From positions 1 to 51,914 of the forward strand of contig NZ_NJIC01000054.1 of NCBI RefSeq assembly GCF_013620825.1: DNA of 51,914 bases, written 5' to 3'. Of the stretch, positions 44,136 through 51,914 are shown piece by piece. Position 1 is the stretch's first letter. Each line of letters begins with the position of its first letter. This DNA comes from Rhodanobacter sp. PCA2 (lineage in GTDB: Bacteria; Pseudomonadota; Gammaproteobacteria; Xanthomonadales; Rhodanobacteraceae). The position numbers and the translations under genes were made by a program. The notes beneath the pieces were generated by a model. The model had not been told where the DNA came from. It did not search any database and was given only the letters and a program-made list of their open reading frames with translations.

Positions 44136-44690
44136 TCACTGCGCCGCGGCGGATGCCCCTTCGCGCTGCACCGCCATCGCCGCCGCCTCCTCCGCGTGCT
44201 TGCGGTCCAGCAGCCGTCGCTGGGCATCGAGGTAGCCGCCCAGCAGGGCGAGCTTGTAGTCGTTCGCGTGCAGTTCGTAGTGCGCCGGGTCGTACTTGTA
44301 GTTGCCGGCGTCGTAGGCGCGCAGCAACTGCAGCTCGCGCTGCGCGTCGTCGAGGTCGCCCGCGGTGATCGTCTGCTCCAGGTCATCGCAGGCCGGCTTG
44401 AACGCGTCGCGCAGCCTGGCGAGCGCAGTGCGGTTCTGCGGGTCCATCTGCAGCACGCTGAAGTAGAACTCGAATGCGTTGCTGCCCACCGGGGCCACGC
44501 GGCGCCCATCGCGCAGCGCGTCGGCCGCCAGGCCCAGCAGGATACCCACGCCGCTTTCGTCGTGCGCCGGCACCGCGCTGGCACGGGCATTCAAGCGCCA
44601 CCAGCCGCCGCCGGCCACCAGCAGCAGCAGGACCAGAAGTCCGCCCAGCCATACCGGGCGGCGCGAAAAGAATGAAGCTAGACCTTGCAT
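44136..44690 (-). CDS. Membrane-anchored hypothetical protein with helical repeats
   Basis: A 184-residue protein with a single N-terminal membrane anchor (residues ~13-30, VWLGGLLVLLLLVAGGGWW). The rest is largely helical. NAFEFYFSVLQMDPQNRTALARLRDAFKPACDDLEQTITAGDLDDAQRELQLL near residues 69-122 has TPR-like spacing. The C-terminus is Glu/Ala rich. I do not recognise a named family; proteins of this kind in related genomes are annotated as TPR or hypothetical. It follows the PNGase gene on the same strand but is separated from it by a strong palindrome, so it may be independent. Confidence 0.7.
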   Translation of the reverse strand: MQGLASFFSRRPVWLGGLLVLLLLVAGGGWWRLNARASAVPAHDESGVGILLGLAADALRDGRRVAPVGSNAFEFYFSVLQMDPQNRTALARLRDAFKPACDDLEQTITAGDLDDAQRELQLLRAYDAGNYKYDPAHYELHANDYKLALLGGYLDAQRRLLDRKHAEEAAAMAVQREGASAAAQ

Positions 44691-44715
44691 GATGCCCCCT
44701 GACCGGAACCGCGAT

Positions 44716-44745
44716 CGCGGCCGTCCCCCCGGGGGGACGGCCGCG
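44716..44745. repeat. Perfect loop-free 30-base palindrome
   Basis: Fifteen bases starting CGCGGCCGTCCCCCC are followed immediately by their exact complement. There is no T-run on either side, so it is not a standard terminator. It lies 25 bases upstream of the hypothetical gene start at 44690 and downstream of the PNGase gene. Confidence 0.7.
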
Positions 44746-44808
44746 ACCGTGGCGGCAAGCTAGCGGTGCATCATGTCAGTGCGATGACTTGCCCCGGCGC
44801 GGCCGGCG

Positions 44809-46560
44809 TTACTGGCTGTCGCCCTGGTCGGGGGAGCCGTCCGGATGGCTGAACCAGTTCACGCTGTTCTGCCCGTTCGGGCAGGACGAGCCGCTGCTCC
44901 AGGCGGTGACCACGCCCGCCGCCGAGCTGACGTTGGCGGCGTAGCAGCTGCCCAGCGTGTCGTGGTACGTGAACGCCTGCGAGCTGGACTGGCCGTCGTG
45001 GCCCACGAGGTTCCAGTTCGCGTCGTAGCGCAGCGTGTCGGTGCTGCCCAGCGTATTGCCGACCTGGTCGGTGAACTTCGCGATGCCGCCGCCGAACCCG
45101 CGCGAACGGACCAGGCGGTAACCCTGCTGCACCGAGGTGGCGATGTAGTTGTGGCCGTCCGCGGGCGCCTCCTGGTCGTAGTCCAGGTGGAACGGGTAGC
45201 TGACCTGCTGCTGGTACTGGCTGACGATGGCCGGGCCGATCTTGCTGCGGCTGGTGCTGCTCACCGTGGTGAGCTGGTCGGTCACCTGGCGGTAGGTGTT
45301 CGCGTTGATCGTGAAGGCCTGGGTGTCGGCAAAGCCCACGGCCTGGTTCACTGTGCTCTTCATCGGGCCGCGCGAGGTGTTGACGTTGCCCTCGATCACG
45401 AACTGCCGCGTGAGCCTGGTGGTGATGGCGCCGTTGCCGCTGCCGTCCAGCGTGCTGCCGATGGTCGGCACCGGCGGCTGCCCGACCAGGGTGTTGCGGG
45501 TCACGCTGCCGGTGACCTGCTGCGAACCCGCGTCCTGGAAGAGCAGCAGCGTCGCGGCGCCGGAGAAATAGTTGTTCGCGCCGACCACGCTCACCGACAC
45601 CGTGTGCTGCGCGCCATCGCTGAGCATGCCGGCGAACGGGCTGAGATCGACCCGGTAGGGCATGAAGTTCAGCGTCTGCACGCCGGTGACCGGGCGCCAC
45701 AGGTAGGGATCGACGCCGCCGCTGTAGACCCACGGATACACCGGCGCCACGCCGGCCGGCTGGCCGTCGATGCTGACCTCGGCCTCGCGGAAGTTGCCGC
45801 CGCCGCATTCCTGCACCTGGCCGGCGTACTGGTCGGGCACGCAGGTGTACCAGAACTCGTCGTCGTGCTGGCTCTGGGTGAACACGTCGAGATAGGCGCG
45901 CTCCACGTTGCGCGGCAGGCTCAGCGTCTTCGACATGCTGCTGGTGGAGCTGTCCAGCTCGGTGGTGCTGCCCACCGGATCGCTGCCCAGCGGGATCACC
46001 TGGTCGGGCACGCGCGGCGCGGGCGCCTGCGCCGAGGCCGGGTAGAACAGCAGCCGCGCGCTGCCGTGGTACACGCCGGTGTAGGTGCTGTCGACGGCGT
46101 TCCACAGGATCGCCTGGCCCTGGCTGGCGTTCCGGAACAGCGCGCTGTAGTCGGTGAGGTCGCGCTCCACGTGCCAGCTTTGCGGCTGGCTGTGCGACGG
46201 CTCCTCGGTGGTGCCGAAATACAGGTTCACGCCGTTCAGCCAGATCTCGGCGGTGCGGTCGTAGTTGCGGCCCGCGGTCACCGAGAAATCCGCCTCCAGC
46301 ACCACCTTGGACCAGTGCGTGCCGCAACCGGCGGGTGGCGCGTAACCGTAGGGACGCGTGCCGAAATCGTTGAACACGTCGTTGGCGAACAACTGCACCA
46401 CGCACGGCGTGCCCGCCGGACGCGGCACCGCCGGATCGGCGACCGTGACATTGGAAGAACCCACCGGACTGCTGCCCGCACCGGCGGCGAACGCATTGCA
46501 GCCAACCCATGACAACCCGGCGACGGCCAGGCAGCGACTGAACGTACTCATGCGCAACAT
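44809..46560 (-). CDS. Secreted PNGase A-like peptide N-glycanase
   Basis: A 583-residue protein of the peptide-N4-(N-acetyl-beta-glucosaminyl)asparagine amidase A family. A signal peptide covers residues ~1-27 (hydrophobic core LAVAGLSWVGCNAFAAG). The family's N-terminal domain is clear: VVQLFANDVFNDFGTRPYGYAPP (~53-75), RNYDRTAEIWLNGVNLYFGTTEEPS (~98-122), and WHVERDLTDYSALFRN (~129-144). It would remove N-linked glycans from glycoproteins outside the cytoplasm. Acid-active bacterial PNGases of this type are known from Rhodanobacteraceae such as Dyella and Rudaea, from memory. GAGGG lies 9 bases upstream of the chosen ATG at 46560; the alternative Met at 46551 also gives a signal peptide. 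Confidence 0.85.
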   Translation of the reverse strand: MLRMSTFSRCLAVAGLSWVGCNAFAAGAGSSPVGSSNVTVADPAVPRPAGTPCVVQLFANDVFNDFGTRPYGYAPPAGCGTHWSKVVLEADFSVTAGRNYDRTAEIWLNGVNLYFGTTEEPSHSQPQSWHVERDLTDYSALFRNASQGQAILWNAVDSTYTGVYHGSARLLFYPASAQAPAPRVPDQVIPLGSDPVGSTTELDSSTSSMSKTLSLPRNVERAYLDVFTQSQHDDEFWYTCVPDQYAGQVQECGGGNFREAEVSIDGQPAGVAPVYPWVYSGGVDPYLWRPVTGVQTLNFMPYRVDLSPFAGMLSDGAQHTVSVSVVGANNYFSGAATLLLFQDAGSQQVTGSVTRNTLVGQPPVPTIGSTLDGSGNGAITTRLTRQFVIEGNVNTSRGPMKSTVNQAVGFADTQAFTINANTYRQVTDQLTTVSSTSRSKIGPAIVSQYQQQVSYPFHLDYDQEAPADGHNYIATSVQQGYRLVRSRGFGGGIAKFTDQVGNTLGSTDTLRYDANWNLVGHDGQSSSQAFTYHDTLGSCYAANVSSAAGVVTAWSSGSSCPNGQNSVNWFSHPDGSPDQGDSQ

Positions 46561-46734
46561 GCGGTTATCCCTCGGCATGCAAGCCTGCATGCGACGCTCG
46601 CGCGTTCGCCCGACAAGCCTGGTCATCCCCTGCGGCACGCATGCTGGCACCGGGATTTTTAAACTGGGTCAAATTCGACTGCGCATTTTCTTGCGCAAAT
46701 CTTCATCGATGCAGGCGCGATTTCCGCGGCGCGA

Positions 46735-47562
46735 TCAGCCGTCGCGCAGCGACTGGTACACCGGCTCGGTGTCGGGGCGCGTGCCGTGCCACAGCGCGAA
46801 CGCCTCGGCCGCCTGCTCCACCAGCATGCCCAGCCCGTCCCACGCATGGCGCGCACCCGCGGCCGTCGCCCAGGCGATGAAGCCGACCGCCGCGGCGCCG
46901 TAGGCCAGGTCGTAGCAGGACGCGCGCGCGCCCACCAGCGACATCGGCAGGTTCAGTCCGCCGCCCAGCACCCCGGCCGACGTTGCGTTGAGGATGAGGT
47001 CGTAGCTGCCGAGGTTCGCAAGATCGTCCCAGTAGCGCGTGTGCACGCGGGCGGGTTCGCCGATCGCGTCGGCCAGCGCGTCGGCGGTTTCCGGCGTGCG
47101 GTTGACGATGGTCAGCGTCTCCACGCCCGCATCCAGCAGCGCCCAGGCTGCGCTGCGCGCCGCGCCGCCGGCACCCAGCAGCAAGGCGTCGCGACCGCGC
47201 AGGTCGGCGCCGTGGCGCTCGGTGAGGTCGCGCAGCAGGCCGGCGCCGTCGGTGTTGTGCGCGGCGAGCCGGCCACCGGGCAGGGGGGAGAGCACGTTCG
47301 CGCTGCCGGCGCGCGTGGCCGCCTCGCTGCGTTCGTCCGCCAGCGCGAACGCGGCGCCCTTGTGCGGCAGCGTGATGTTCGCGCCCGCGCCGCCCGCGGC
47401 GAAGAACCCGCGCACCGCGGCGGCGAACGCCTCCGGCGTCGCGTCGATGGCGCGGTACTCCAGCGCGATGCCGGACTGCTGCGCGAAGGCCTGGTGGATG
47501 CGCGGCGACAGCGAGTGCGCGACCGGATGGCCGAACACGGCGAACTGGGATGGCTGGCTCAT
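46735..47562 (-). CDS. aroE: Shikimate dehydrogenase
   Basis: A 275-residue AroE that reduces 3-dehydroshikimate to shikimate with NADPH. Motifs: [20 protein letters not shown] near residues 10-29 (shikimate SxS site), [17 protein letters not shown] near 60-76 with the catalytic Lys, [11 protein letters not shown] near 103-113 with the Asp, and the Rossmann loop [19 protein letters not shown] near 128-146 followed by [26 protein letters not shown] near 245-260 closes the fold. The ATG at 47562 has GGGAG 7 bases upstream. Confidence 0.96.
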   Translation of the reverse strand: MSQPSQFAVFGHPVAHSLSPRIHQAFAQQSGIALEYRAIDATPEAFAAAVRGFFAAGGAGANITLPHKGAAFALADERSEAATRAGSANVLSPLPGGRLAAHNTDGAGLLRDLTERHGADLRGRDALLLGAGGAARSAAWALLDAGVETLTIVNRTPETADALADAIGEPARVHTRYWDDLANLGSYDLILNATSAGVLGGGLNLPMSLVGARASCYDLAYGAAAVGFIAWATAAGARHAWDGLGMLVEQAAEAFALWHGTRPDTEPVYQSLRDG

Positions 47563-47687
47563 GCGGTGCTCCCGGTGTGGAAGCCCCATTGTAGGTGGCG
47601 GCACGCCACGCGCCGATCCGCCGCGCCGTCGCAGGCCGTGAGATGACGGCCACGCATGCTGCGTCCACCACCTGCGAGGACGCCGCC

Positions 47688-47924
47688 ATGCGCAACCCCA
47701 CCATCGACCGCCGCCGCCACGACCGCCTGCTGGGCATCGCCCTGGCATGGCTGGCCGGCGGCGGCGCGCTGCTGCTCACCACCCTGGTGCCGGCGCATAC
47801 CGCGCTGCTGGGCTGGGCGCCGCTGCTGTGGCTGCTGGCGGCGCCGCTGGCGCTGCTGCTGATCCTCGAACCGGGCCTGCCGCGGCAGCTGCTGATGCAT
47901 AGGCACGCGCGGCGCCGGTACTGA
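47688..47924 (+). CDS. Small two-helix membrane protein
   Basis: A 78-residue protein. A charged start ([14 protein letters not shown]) precedes two hydrophobic helices, residues ~15-34 ([20 protein letters not shown]) and ~40-62 ([21 protein letters not shown]). It ends with a basic tail (MHRHARRRY). GAGGA lies 8 bases before the ATG. No family recognised. It sits alone between divergent aroE and the RimK-like gene. Confidence 0.6.
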   Translation: MRNPTIDRRRHDRLLGIALAWLAGGGALLLTTLVPAHTALLGWAPLLWLLAAPLALLLILEPGLPRQLLMHRHARRRY

Positions 47925-48099
47925 TTCCATCTGGCAGTGGAACGGCCGCGACAGGCAGGTCGCGGTGGGTCGCCGGGCGCGGGAGCAGGATGCCTTGCGT
48001 CGCCCGGCAGCGTGAGGGAACACGCCAGCCGCCGGCTGTTGCAGGAAGGCAACGGCCGGCGCGGCCCGTTTGCGCGAGCGCAGCCGTGCCGGTGCGCCC

Positions 48100-49584
48100 T
48101 CAGGCGCCGATGCCCTGCCGCTTGCGCTCCATCCGGCGCAGGAATTCCTGCATCACGCGCAGGTACAGCTCGCTGCCCAGGTGCGCGTCCTCGACGCCGG
48201 CATCCACCGAGGGGTTGTCGTTGACCTCGATCACCACCGGCTTGTCGCCCACCTGCTTGAGGTCCACGCCGTAGAAGCCGTGGCCCACCGCGCTGGTGGC
48301 CTTGAGCGCCAGCTTCAGCACCTCGGGCGGCGCCTGGTCCACCGGCAGCGTCTCGAAGCCGCCGGATTTCGCGTCGCCCTTGGCGGCGTGGTTGTAGATC
48401 TGCCAGTGGCCGCGCGACATGTAGTACTTGCACGCGTACAGCGGCTCGCGGTTGAGCACGCCGATGCGCCAGTCGAACTCGGTGTACACGTATTCCTGCG
48501 CCAGCAGCAGCGCGCTGTGCTGGAACAGTTCGCTGCTGGCCTTGTCCAGCGCCGCCTCGTTCTCCACCCGCACCACGCCGCGCGAGAACGAGCCGTCGGG
48601 GATCTTCAGCACCAGCGGGTAGCCCAGCCGCGCGGCCACTTCCTTCATGCCCTTGCTGTCGTCGCGGTAGAGGATCTCGGTGCGCGGCACCGCGAGCTTG
48701 CGCGAGACCATCAGGTCGTTGAGGAAGATCTTGTTCGTGCAGCGCAGGATCGAGGTCGGATCGTCGATCACCACCATGCCTTCCTTCTCCGCGCGGTGGG
48801 CGAAGCGGTAGGTGTGGTTGTCGCTGGCGGTGGTCTCGCGGATGAACAGGCCGTCGTACTCGGCGAGGCGCTGGTAGTCGTTCTTGCCGATCGTGTCGAC
48901 CTCGATGCCGAGTTCCTTGCCGGCGGCGACGAAAGCTTTCAGCGCCTTCTTGTTCGACGGCGGCATCTGCTCGTTGGGGTCGACCAGCATCGCCAGGTCG
49001 TAGCGGTACAGCTTGCGCGCGCGCGGCTTGCGCCACAGCTTGCGCGAGAAGCGGTCAAGCTCCTCGGCGAACGCATCTTCCTGGGCGTCGTCCAGCGTGT
49101 GCAGGCCCACCGGCTTGATCGAGCTGACCTGCCACACGCGGTCGCGCTCGAACTCGATGCGCAGCAGCGGGCAGGGAAAGGATTCGAACACCTGCCGCGC
49201 CAGGTCCTGCAGCGCGGGGTAGGCGGTCTCGCCGAAGTAGACCAGGATGCCGAAGTCGGTGGTGTCACGTCCGCCCGCGGGCAGGAAGTGGGTGAGCTTC
49301 TGGTTGAGGTCCTCGATGTCCACGCCGTACAGCGAGCGCCGGCGCAGGTCGTTCACCGTGCGCACCGACGGCATCACCCGGTGCCCGCGCGCCTCGGCCA
49401 GCAGCGACACGTAGTAGCCGGTGCCCAGGTACTTGTAGCTGCGGCAGAGGTTGAGGACGTGGGTGCGTTCGTCGTCGGCGCCCGCCGGCTCGCGCAGGTA
49501 GTCCATGGCGCTGACCACGTCCACGGACGGGTAGTAGGAGCCCCAGTCGGAGGCTTTCTCGACCACGATGACCAGACGGGCCAT
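48100..49584 (-). CDS. RimK-like ATP-grasp ligase with RLAN N-terminal domain
   Basis: A 494-residue protein. An N-terminal RimK-like ATP-grasp-associated (RLAN-type) region spans residues ~1-155 (VIVVEKASDWGSYYPSVDVVSAMDYL; CRSYKYLGTGYYVSLLAEARGHRVMPS). An ATP-grasp ligase spans ~285-480: NKIFLNDLMVSRKLAVPRTEIL, YPLVLKIPDGSFSRGVVRVEN, LAQEYVYTEFDWRIGVLNREPLYACKYYM, and the metal site VVIEVNDNPSVDAGVEDAHLG. Such enzymes add amino acids to a peptide or protein; the target is unknown. It is divergent from a GNAT acetyltransferase gene, a pairing known for this subfamily in predicted peptide-modification systems. Confidence 0.85.
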   Translation of the reverse strand: MARLVIVVEKASDWGSYYPSVDVVSAMDYLREPAGADDERTHVLNLCRSYKYLGTGYYVSLLAEARGHRVMPSVRTVNDLRRRSLYGVDIEDLNQKLTHFLPAGGRDTTDFGILVYFGETAYPALQDLARQVFESFPCPLLRIEFERDRVWQVSSIKPVGLHTLDDAQEDAFAEELDRFSRKLWRKPRARKLYRYDLAMLVDPNEQMPPSNKKALKAFVAAGKELGIEVDTIGKNDYQRLAEYDGLFIRETTASDNHTYRFAHRAEKEGMVVIDDPTSILRCTNKIFLNDLMVSRKLAVPRTEILYRDDSKGMKEVAARLGYPLVLKIPDGSFSRGVVRVENEAALDKASSELFQHSALLLAQEYVYTEFDWRIGVLNREPLYACKYYMSRGHWQIYNHAAKGDAKSGGFETLPVDQAPPEVLKLALKATSAVGHGFYGVDLKQVGDKPVVIEVNDNPSVDAGVEDAHLGSELYLRVMQEFLRRMERKRQGIGA

Positions 49585-49825
49585 GTCACCACTCAGGCTT
49601 GCGATTGCGGGGGGAAACGCCCTGCGCACAGGGCGGCGGGGACGCGCGAGCGCGCAGTGTCGCATGCCGCGGGCCGCGGCAATGAACCTTTTCTGAGTGC
49701 CCGCGCCGCGCCGCGATTGCCGCCCCGGCGCCCGGGCACTACAGTCCGCCCGGCTTGCCGCCGGGCCGGCGCCTTTCGGGCGCCGCCCGGCGGCTTGCAT
49801 CGCCCGATTCCAGGAAGCCCTCCCC

Positions 49826-50299
49826 ATGCCGACGGCCAACATGCGCATCCGCTCCGCCGAGCTTTCCGACCTCGACGACCTGGTGGCGCTGGAGCATCAC
49901 AGCTTCGAGAGCGACCGGCTGAGCCGCGCGCAATTCCGCCGCCACCTCGACAGCGACAGCGCGAAGGTGCTGGTGGCCAGCACCGGGCCGCACCGTTTCC
50001 TCGGCACCGTGGTGCTGTTCTTCCGCAAGCGCAGCGGCGTGGCGCGGCTGTATTCGATCGCCACCCACCACGAGGCGCGCGGCCAGGGCGTGGGCAGCGC
50101 CCTGCTCGACGCCGCCGAACAACTGGCGCGCCGCCGGCGCTGCCGCGCGCTGCGGCTGGAAGTGCGCACCGACAACCCCGGCGCCGTGCGCCTGTACGAG
50201 CGACTGGGCTACCGCCGCATCGGCCATGCCGCGGGCTACTACGAGGACGGCGCCGACGCCTGGCGCTACGAGAAGCTGCTGGTGGCGCAGGCCGCCTGA
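49826..50299 (+). CDS. GNAT family N-acetyltransferase
   Basis: A 157-residue single-domain acetyltransferase. The family fold is seen in RIRSAELSDLDDLVALEHHSFESDRLSRAQFRRHL (residues ~7-41). The acetyl-CoA loop is IATHHEARGQGVGSALLDAAE (~77-97, R-G-x-G-x-G/A), and LRLEVRTDNPGAVRLYERLGYRRIG (~110-134) follows. AGGAAG lies 8 bases before the ATG. In relatives the partner of the RimK-like gene is often a GNAT-peptidase C39 fusion; here only the GNAT half is present. Substrate unknown, perhaps the same peptide as the ligase. Confidence 0.9.
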   Translation: MPTANMRIRSAELSDLDDLVALEHHSFESDRLSRAQFRRHLDSDSAKVLVASTGPHRFLGTVVLFFRKRSGVARLYSIATHHEARGQGVGSALLDAAEQLARRRRCRALRLEVRTDNPGAVRLYERLGYRRIGHAAGYYEDGADAWRYEKLLVAQAA

Positions 50300-50362
50300 C
50301 AGGGCCTGCGAGCTTGCCGCGCAGGCGGCGAGAGCGGGTTTCCGTTCACCATCGACTGCCTT

Positions 50363-50583
50363 GCTCGTCATCCCAGCGGCTTTCAACGGCCGAAGGGCCG
50401 GTCAAGCCGGACAAGCGCAAAGCGCGCAGAGCGCCCACGGGCGGCCCCGAAGGGGCGAGCGCAGCGAGTCATCCAGTGCCTGCACGCCGGAACACCAAGA
50501 CACTGGATGACCAGCTTCGCTGTTGTGAAGCGCCTCCTGCTTGACCGGCCCTTCGGCCGTTGAAAGCCGCAGGAATGACGAGC
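50363..50583. mobile_element. MITE-like palindromic element, copy 2 (complete)
   Basis: A 221-base element bounded by 45-base terminal inverted repeats (50363-50407 and 50539-50583) that match at 43 of 45 positions and start GCTCGTCAT. An inner pair GTCATCCAGTG (50468-50478) / CACTGGATGAC (50501-50511) is perfect. The body is nearly identical to 36381-36577. No transposase is encoded, so it would depend on one in trans. Confidence 0.85.
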
Positions 50584-50617
50584 GAAATCAGACCAGTCTT
50601 GTGCGCGCGCGATGCGG

Positions 50618-51307
50618 CTACCGACCCAGCGGCGCGCTGATGCGCTGCTGCGTGGCCGCATCCGGCCGCGCCACCAGCGCACCGCTGCGCGTGAGGCTGA
50701 CGCTGTAGTGGCCGCCGTCCACCAGCGGCAGGAAGGTGCCGCTGCCGTAGACCGCGTCCACCATCGGCAATGCGCGCGGATACTGCCGGTGCAGGTCGAG
50801 CAGGTCGAAGCCGTCGGCGGAACCGAGGCCGGTCACGGTGCGCGGTGCGCTCGCTTCCCGGGCGGGATCGTCGTAGCGGCCGTCGATGCGGTCCAGCCGG
50901 TACAGCGGCGGCAGCCCGGCGAGCAGGGCAGGCAGTTTCCACCGCAGCACCACCGCCTCGACGCGCCAGTCGTCGCCAGCCAGCTGCAGCTGGCGCGTGT
51001 CGCCGTCGGGCCACGACAGCGTGACGGCCCAGCGCTGCGGCGAAAGGATGCGCGCGTCGATCTCCACCACCGGGGTTTCCTCGCCCAGCAGCCGATAGCC
51101 GCGCAGCGCCCAGCCGCCCGCACCCAGCAGCACGGCCAGCGCGAAACACGCCACGCACAGCAATCCATGCCAGCACGCGGCCAGCCGCGCACCGGCATCG
51201 AGGCGGCGCCGCAGCGTCAGCAGTTGCAGCAGGCTCAGCAGCAGCAGGACCGCCGCCAGCACGAGCAGCGCCGTGACGGGCAGGCGCAGCAGCTCGATCA
51301 GGTTCAT
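50618..51307 (-). CDS. Inner-membrane hypothetical protein
   Basis: A 229-residue protein with two N-terminal membrane helices (residues ~8-32, LPVTALLVLAAVLLLLSLLQLL, and ~45-66, GLLCVACFALAVLLGAGGW). A periplasmic-type domain of beta strands follows (VEIDARILSPQRWAVTLSWPDGDTRQLQLAGDDWRVEAVVLRWK, ~81-125). Near the C-terminus are YGSGTFLPLVDGGHYSVSLTRSGALVAR (~186-214). Similar proteins in Xanthomonads carry misleading 'efflux pump' names. No family with known function recognised. Divergent from lptM, 126 bases apart. Confidence 0.75.
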   Translation of the reverse strand: MNLIELLRLPVTALLVLAAVLLLLSLLQLLTLRRRLDAGARLAACWHGLLCVACFALAVLLGAGGWALRGYRLLGEETPVVEIDARILSPQRWAVTLSWPDGDTRQLQLAGDDWRVEAVVLRWKLPALLAGLPPLYRLDRIDGRYDDPAREASAPRTVTGLGSADGFDLLDLHRQYPRALPMVDAVYGSGTFLPLVDGGHYSVSLTRSGALVARPDAATQQRISAPLGR

Positions 51308-51433
51308 CGGGATTTCCGCGGGGAAGGCCCGCGCATGATAAGCCGCACCCGCACGCTCGCTATACTGCGTGCGTCATCGGCGCCTGCGGTGCCGTCCCGC
51401 CCATTCCCCCAGGCAATCCACGGGTACCCGACC

Positions 51434-51619
51434 ATGCGCCGTCCGCTGCTGCTGCCGCTCTGCCTCGTCACCCTCGCGCTTGCCGGCTGCGGCAACAAGG
51501 GCCCGCTGTACATGCCGGACAATCCGCATCCGCCGGTGTACGTGCCGCCCAAGGCCCAGCCCGCGCCGGCCGCCACCCAGGCGGCGCCGGCTCCCGCGGC
51601 CAGCAGCGCCACGCACTGA
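51434..51619 (+). CDS. lptM: LPS translocon maturation chaperone LptM (YifL-like lipoprotein)
   Basis: A 61-residue lipoprotein. The signal ends in the lipobox LALAGCGNKGPLYMP, with Cys near residue 19; the CGxKGPLYxP start of the mature protein is the LptM/YifL hallmark. LptM helps oxidative maturation of the LptD/LptE translocon in E. coli. The tail is Pro/Ala rich, as usual. A TATACT -10-like box sits at 51361-51366, though no clear -35 is seen. It is directly followed by dapF (10-base gap), the conserved yifL-dapF order. Confidence 0.88.
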   Translation: MRRPLLLPLCLVTLALAGCGNKGPLYMPDNPHPPVYVPPKAQPAPAATQAAPAPAASSATH

Positions 51620-51629
51620 GCGCTGGCGG

Positions 51630-51914
51630 ATGCTGCGCTTTTCCAAGATGCACGGCCTCGGCAACGACTTCGTCGTGCTGGACTGCCGCGCAACGCCGTT
51701 CGCGCTGGACGTGGCCGGCATCCGCGCGCTGGCCGACCGCCACACCGGCGTGGGCTTCGACCAGTTGCTCAGCGTGGAGCCGGCGCGCGATCCGTCCTGC
51801 GCGTTCCATTACGGCATCTGGAACACCGACGGCTCGCCCTCGGGCCAGTGCGGCAACGGCGTGCGTTGCGTGGCCGCATGGCTGCATCGCGCCGGCGTGC
51901 TGGCGCGATGCAGC
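51630..51914 (+). CDS. dapF: Diaminopimelate epimerase, N-terminal part
   Basis: The first 95 codons of DapF; the right edge of the window cuts it. It interconverts LL- and meso-diaminopimelate for lysine and peptidoglycan. The opening KMHGLGNDFVVLD (residues ~6-18), RHTGVGFDQLL (~38-48) and WNTDGSPSGQCGNGVRC (~64-80) are diagnostic, the last carrying the first catalytic Cys. It follows lptM in a probable operon. Confidence 0.95.
   Translation, partial: MLRFSKMHGLGNDFVVLDCRATPFALDVAGIRALADRHTGVGFDQLLSVEPARDPSCAFHYGIWNTDGSPSGQCGNGVRCVAAWLHRAGVLARCS

Overview
The window looks like the chromosome of a high-GC gammaproteobacterium of the Xanthomonadales/Lysobacterales. Gene content points to the Rhodanobacteraceae (Dyella/Rhodanobacter/Rudaea type); this is inferred from protein style and from a secreted PNGase A homologue, not from a database search. 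There are two very different parts: an accessory island at 1-14911 with visibly lower GC, and ordinary high-GC core genome from the tRNA-Ile2 gene (14912-14984, minus) to the right edge.

Island (1-14911). The left edge holds the end of a TniB-like ATPase overlapping a tniQ gene, so a Tn7/Tn5053-like transposition module probably lies just outside the window. Next come a PD-(D/E)XK restriction-like protein, a Vsr mismatch endonuclease, and a tightly coupled operon: an RpoD-like sigma-70 factor, a DrmA-like SF2 helicase and a DrmB-like DUF1998 protein, with overlapping start and stop codons at both junctions. A NERD nuclease-UvrD helicase converges on drmB, and a C5 cytosine methyltransferase diverges from the helicase. 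Together this looks like an atypical DISARM-type anti-phage locus. No drmC (PLD) gene is visible, and the extra sigma factor is the most unusual feature of the window. The island ends with a tandem winged-helix protein, a previously hidden 50-residue membrane protein in front of it, and about 0.86 kb of repeat-rich DNA before the tRNA.

Core (14912-51914). The tRNA is followed by a SnoaL-like protein, rpoD, dtd, a lipid A-type acyltransferase, a divergent GH94/GH144-type pair probably acting on beta-1,2-glucans, a short-form gnd, a nitronate monooxygenase plus O-acetylhomoserine sulfhydrylase pair, an SLC13/RCK transporter, a patatin, a DUF488 protein and a GT2 enzyme. The origin-type set rsmG-parA-parB follows, then a short SPFH protein, pirin, xthA-UPF0149, a cold-shock gene, a GPP34 protein, oligopeptidase A, a cNMP-binding patatin, a gamma-carbonic anhydrase, a PNGase A homologue, aroE, a RimK-like ATP-grasp ligase diverging from a GNAT acetyltransferase, and lptM-dapF (dapF cut by the right edge). 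Two copies of a ~200 bp palindromic mobile repeat and several REP-like hairpins sit between core genes.

The island genes appear to form a restriction/modification-style defence module on a probable transposon. The methyltransferase would mark self DNA, Vsr would repair 5-methylcytosine deamination, the helicase/DUF1998/NERD proteins would act on unmodified DNA, and the sigma factor could give the operon its own transcriptional programme.
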